Assembly: GCA_902490325.1 (NCBI GenBank)
Contig: CABUDJ010000022.1
Coordinates: 1 to 26,990 of the forward strand
Direction: 5' to 3'
Length of the DNA stretch: 26,990 nt
Source of the DNA: an uncultured Collinsella sp.
GTDB taxonomy: Bacteria; Actinomycetota; Coriobacteriia; Coriobacteriales; Coriobacteriaceae
The translations under genes and the position numbers were made by a program. The stretch's first letter is position 1; each line of letters begins with the position of its first letter. The notes beneath the pieces are model-generated. The model ran no database searches. It was given only the letters and a program-made list of their open reading frames with translations, and was not told the origin of the DNA. Positions 23,799 to 26,990 of the stretch are shown here, piece after piece.

Positions 23799-26669
23799 TC
23801 ACGCTCCCTGTGCGGCAAGCGCCGCAGTCAGGACGATACCGGCGATCTTGGCGGCCTTGACGTCATGCTTGTCGTAATCCTCCAAGGCCACCGAGATGGC
23901 GACCGTGGGTGAATCGTAAGGCGCAAAGCCAACGAACATCGAGTTGACGTTGGTGCCGCCGGTCTCGGCCGAGCCGGTCTTGCCGGCGACCTTGACGCCG
24001 GGGATTTGGGCATCGGTGCCGGTGCCGGACTGGACGACGGCAAGCATGGCCTGCTTGACCTGGTCGGCCGTGGCGGAGCTGACGGCCTGACCAAGCGAGC
24101 GGGACTGCGTGGTCTTGACCACGGTTCCGTCCGGGGCGAGTACCTGGGCTACAAAGTACGGGTCCATGACCACGCCGCTGTTAGCGATGGCGGCGGCAAT
24201 CACGGCGTTTTGCATGACGGTGGTTTGCGGGCCGGGCGTGTGGTCCATGCCGACAGGCTGGCCGGCGCCGGCCCAGGCGGTCTCCCACTCGGTCATGAGC
24301 GACGGGTCGGCCATGATGGAGGCCGCGGAGGTCAGGTCCTGGCCGAGCTTTTGGCCGTAGCCAAAGGCGTTGGCAAACTGCACGAGCGTGTTTGCGCCAA
24401 CTTCGTTTGCCACCTGGCCAAAGACGACGTTGGAGGACACGGCAAAGGCCTGCTGCAGGCTGATGGTGCCGTAGCTCTCGTTGGCATAGTTGGTGACTGG
24501 TGCGTTGCCGATGTCCATGGAGCCGGGCGCCTGGTAGGTGCTGGTAAGGCTGGCGGTACCGGTCTCGAGTGCCGCGGAAAGCGTAACGACCTTAAACGTT
24601 GAGCCCGGCGTGTACAGCGCGTCCATGGCGCGATTGTACATGGAGCCGTCCTCGCCGCCGCCCGTCTGCAGCAGGGCATCGATGTTGGTGTTGTCGTAGG
24701 TGGGCGAGCTGGCACATGCGAGCACCGCGCCGGTACGCGGGTCGATGACCACTACAGCGCCCTTAAAGCCCTTGAGTGCCTGCTCGGCCGCCGTCTGGAT
24801 GCGCGAGTCGATGGTGAGCTTGGCGGTGTTGCCCGGCTGGGTCTGGCCCGCGAGCGACGCGATGGCGTTGTTCCAGCTGGAGTAGTCCTTAGAACCGGTG
24901 AGCGTGTCGTTCATGACGCTCTCGATGGCGGTGGTGCCATACTGCTGGCTCACGTAGCCAACCACGTGCGCTGCCAGGTTACCGTTGGGGTAGGAGCGTA
25001 CGTAGGTGCCGTCCTCCTGCTGCAGCGACTCGGCCAGCGTCACGCCGTCGGACGTGATGATGGAGCCGCGCTGGATGTACTTGGAGCGGGCGATGGTGTG
25101 GTTGTTGGTCGGCATGTCCTGATAGTCCTTGGCCTTAATGACCTGGACATAGGTGAGGTTGCCGATAAGGATGGCGAACAGCGCCGTAAAGGCGAGCACC
25201 GCGCGGGTTAGACGGTTGGCGAGCGCAACGCGGCCGAGCACACCGGATTCAGGCGTGTCGAGCAGGCGACGGCGCATGCGCGAGCCGACGGAATGGCTGC
25301 CGCTGCCGTAGGAAGACGAGGTGGCAAAGCGCGTGCCCGTCGGGGCGGCGGCAGATGCGACCTGATCATCGGTGATGGCGGCCATGGTGCCGGTGCCGGT
25401 AAGCTCGGCCTCGCGTCCGGTCGCCTCGTCACCGGCGCGCAGCAGGAGCGCGACGATGATGAAGCTCGCCAGCAGCGAGGAGCCGCCCTGGCTCATAAAG
25501 GGCAGGGTGACGCCGGTCAGCGGAATCAGGCGGGTTACGCCGCCAACGATCAAGAAGGCCTGGAAGCTGATGGCGGCCGTAAGGCCCGTGGCGCTAAAGG
25601 CAGCGAGGTCGGATTTAGCGCGGGCAGCCGTGGTGAGGCCACGCACGGCAAAGAGCATAAACAGGATGAGCACGGCGCCGCCGCCCAAAAGGCCCATCTC
25701 CTCGCCGATAGCCGAGAAGATAAAGTCGGACTCGACGACAGGGATGTTGTTGGCCATGCCGTTGCCGATGCCAACACCGACCAGACCGCCATCGGCAAGC
25801 GAGAAGAGCGACTGGACGATCTGGTAGCCCTGGCCCTGGGCGTCCTTAAACGGATCGACCCAAACCTGGAAACGCACCTGAACGTGCGACAGGAACTTGT
25901 AGGCGCCCACGGCTCCAACGGCCAAGAGCGCAAGACCGATAACGACATACGAGAATCGTCCCGTGGCAACGTAGAGCATCAGCAAGAAGATGGTGTAGAA
26001 CAGCACGGCCGAACCCAGGTCGCGTTCGAAGACGACGACGAGCAGGCACACACCCCACACGGCAAACAGCGGCAGCAGCAGTCGCAGACGAGGGATCTTA
26101 AAGCCCAGGATCTTGCGGTTGGAGATGGAGAGCAACTCGCGGTTCTCGGCCAAGTAGCCGGCCAGGAACAGGACGATAAAGACCTTGGCGAACTCGCCGG
26201 GCTGGATGGTAAAGCCCGCGATGCGAATCCACAGCTTGGAGCCCGAGATCGTGGTGCCGATAAAGATAGGCAGCATCAGCAGAATGATGCCGATGATGCC
26301 AAAGGTGTACTTGTAGCGCATGACCACGTCGAGGTTTTTGACTAGTGCAAGCGTTCCCACCATGAGCGCCACCGAGACAAACAGGATGATGAGCTGTGAG
26401 ATGGCGAGAGCGGGGGCGAGACGCGTCACGAACGTGATGCCGATGCCCGAAAGTATAAATACGATGGGCAGGATGGCGGGGTCGGCACCGGGCGCCAAGA
26501 TGCGCACGGCAATGTGGGCCGCGGCAAAGGCGGCAAAGAGGCCGATCGGTACGGCGAGCGTCTCAAAGGAGATGGCAGCGCCCGCGGTGAGGACGTACAT
26601 CGCATACAGCAGGATGACGGGGAACGCCGAGGCGATGAGCAAGAGCAGCTCGGTGTTGCGGCGACTCAT
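23799..26669 (-). CDS. SEDS glycosyltransferase fused to class B penicillin-binding protein (956 aa)
   Basis: One polypeptide for both steps of peptidoglycan synthesis. Residues 1-412 are a FtsW/RodA-type polymerase with about ten membrane segments and the motifs ISGSKLWI (141-148), QPGEFAK (156-162), FERDLGSA (214-221) and FMSQGGSS (391-398). A disordered linker (about 413-475) leads to a new membrane segment (489-507) and a PBP transpeptidase with the three active-site motifs: S690-TFK, S745-SN and K897-TG. In most actinobacteria rodA and pbpA are separate adjacent genes. The ATG at 26669 has AAGGGAG eight bases upstream. The gap to pknB is 132 bases with no terminator. Confidence 0.94.
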   Translation of the reverse strand: MSRRNTELLLLIASAFPVILLYAMYVLTAGAAISFETLAVPIGLFAAFAAAHIAVRILAPGADPAILPIVFILSGIGITFVTRLAPALAISQLIILFVSVALMVGTLALVKNLDVVMRYKYTFGIIGIILLMLPIFIGTTISGSKLWIRIAGFTIQPGEFAKVFIVLFLAGYLAENRELLSISNRKILGFKIPRLRLLLPLFAVWGVCLLVVVFERDLGSAVLFYTIFLLMLYVATGRFSYVVIGLALLAVGAVGAYKFLSHVQVRFQVWVDPFKDAQGQGYQIVQSLFSLADGGLVGVGIGNGMANNIPVVESDFIFSAIGEEMGLLGGGAVLILFMLFAVRGLTTAARAKSDLAAFSATGLTAAISFQAFLIVGGVTRLIPLTGVTLPFMSQGGSSLLASFIIVALLLRAGDEATGREAELTGTGTMAAITDDQVASAAAPTGTRFATSSSYGSGSHSVGSRMRRRLLDTPESGVLGRVALANRLTRAVLAFTALFAILIGNLTYVQVIKAKDYQDMPTNNHTIARSKYIQRGSIITSDGVTLAESLQQEDGTYVRSYPNGNLAAHVVGYVSQQYGTTAIESVMNDTLTGSKDYSSWNNAIASLAGQTQPGNTAKLTIDSRIQTAAEQALKGFKGAVVVIDPRTGAVLACASSPTYDNTNIDALLQTGGGEDGSMYNRAMDALYTPGSTFKVVTLSAALETGTASLTSTYQAPGSMDIGNAPVTNYANESYGTISLQQAFAVSSNVVFGQVANEVGANTLVQFANAFGYGQKLGQDLTSAASIMADPSLMTEWETAWAGAGQPVGMDHTPGPQTTVMQNAVIAAAIANSGVVMDPYFVAQVLAPDGTVVKTTQSRSLGQAVSSATADQVKQAMLAVVQSGTGTDAQIPGVKVAGKTGSAETGGTNVNSMFVGFAPYDSPTVAISVALEDYDKHDVKAAKIAGIVLTAALAAQGA

Positions 26670-26685
26670 AAGCGGCACTCCCTTT

Positions 26686-26990
26686 CTAATTCTTATCGGA
26701 GGCTTCGGCCTCGGCGGACTGTTCGGCGGTTTTCTCGGAATCTGATTCGGAGGTCGATCCCTGATTGGTGTTGTCGCGAATCGTTTGCGCGTCGATCACC
26801 TGGCGGGTCTGCTCCTCGTCGATCTGGTGGCGGTACTTGGATATCGTGTCCTGCGCATCGTCGACACTTGTTTGCGGAATGCCCGCCTTGAGGCGGTTTT
26901 GCGTGTCTTCGGGCAGGTCGGACAGCTTGATGCTCGTTTCGCTCTCGAGCCAGTGGAGCTTAAGGCCGAGCCTGGGCATCGTCTTTGTGC
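26686..26990 (-). CDS. C-terminal end of an unidentified protein, cut by the window edge
   Basis: About 101 residues are visible and the frame is open to the right edge, so the true start lies outside. The sequence is hydrophilic, with a helical stretch (KYRHQIDEEQTRQVIDAQ) and a Ser/Glu-rich tail (STSESDSEKTAEQSAEAEA). It ends 16 bases before the SEDS-PBP start, so it is in the same operon. In this gene order (phosphatase, rodA, pbpA, pknB) the expected neighbour is the PP2C phosphatase, but no PP2C motif is visible in this fragment. Confidence 0.6.
   Translation of the reverse strand, partial: TKTMPRLGLKLHWLESETSIKLSDLPEDTQNRLKAGIPQTSVDDAQDTISKYRHQIDEEQTRQVIDAQTIRDNTNQGSTSESDSEKTAEQSAEAEASDKN

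Overview
The window looks like chromosome from a high-GC gut actinomycete of the class Coriobacteriia, most likely Collinsella or a close relative. This rests on strong CGC/CGT and GAG/AAG codon preference, a PASTA-kinase / SEDS-PBP wall cluster, a mannose-family PTS with a ManO-like (DUF956) partner, and intergenic spaces filled with short palindromic repeats of a kind I associate with Collinsella. The genus call is inference, because there is no rRNA here.

Layout, left to right. Positions 330-2630 hold an aconitase-superfamily hydratase. Positions 2640-5000 are a repeat-rich island with two divergent genes for membrane-anchored proteins of unknown function (3104-3772 minus, 3992-4678 plus), bracketed by two 128-bp direct repeats (88% identical). 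Positions 5121-7748 are clpB, followed by a small acidic/proline-rich protein. Positions 8403-9755 encode a standalone AAA_14/DUF4143 ATPase whose promoter carries three regularly spaced 21-bp operator-like sites. A membrane-anchored acidic protein (9829-11310, minus) is convergent to it. Positions 11542-16242 are a divergent module: a TetR regulator and a polytopic membrane protein (DUF5692-like, interrupted by an in-frame amber codon) on the minus strand, and a 925-residue Fe-S/FAD oxidoreductase on the plus strand. Two 15-bp palindromes lie between them. An orphan hypA (TTG start) follows.

Positions 17206-20488 are a mannose/fructose/sorbose-family PTS operon (IIAB, IIC, IID) plus a DUF956 protein behind an intrinsic terminator. 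Positions 20582-21578 hold tRNA-Arg(CCU), an IS200-type single-gene insertion sequence, and two displaced copies of the tRNA 3' region (one inverted, one direct). Positions 21705-26990 are the minus-strand wall-signalling cluster: the end of an unidentified gene, a natural fusion of a SEDS glycosyltransferase with a class B PBP, and PknB with four PASTA domains.

The parts most likely to be under-described are the TetR/DUF5692/oxidoreductase module, the three-site operator array before the ATPase, the repeat-bounded gene pair, and the scrambled tRNA-Arg/IS200 locus, where the transposase uses the AGG codon that the adjacent tRNA reads.
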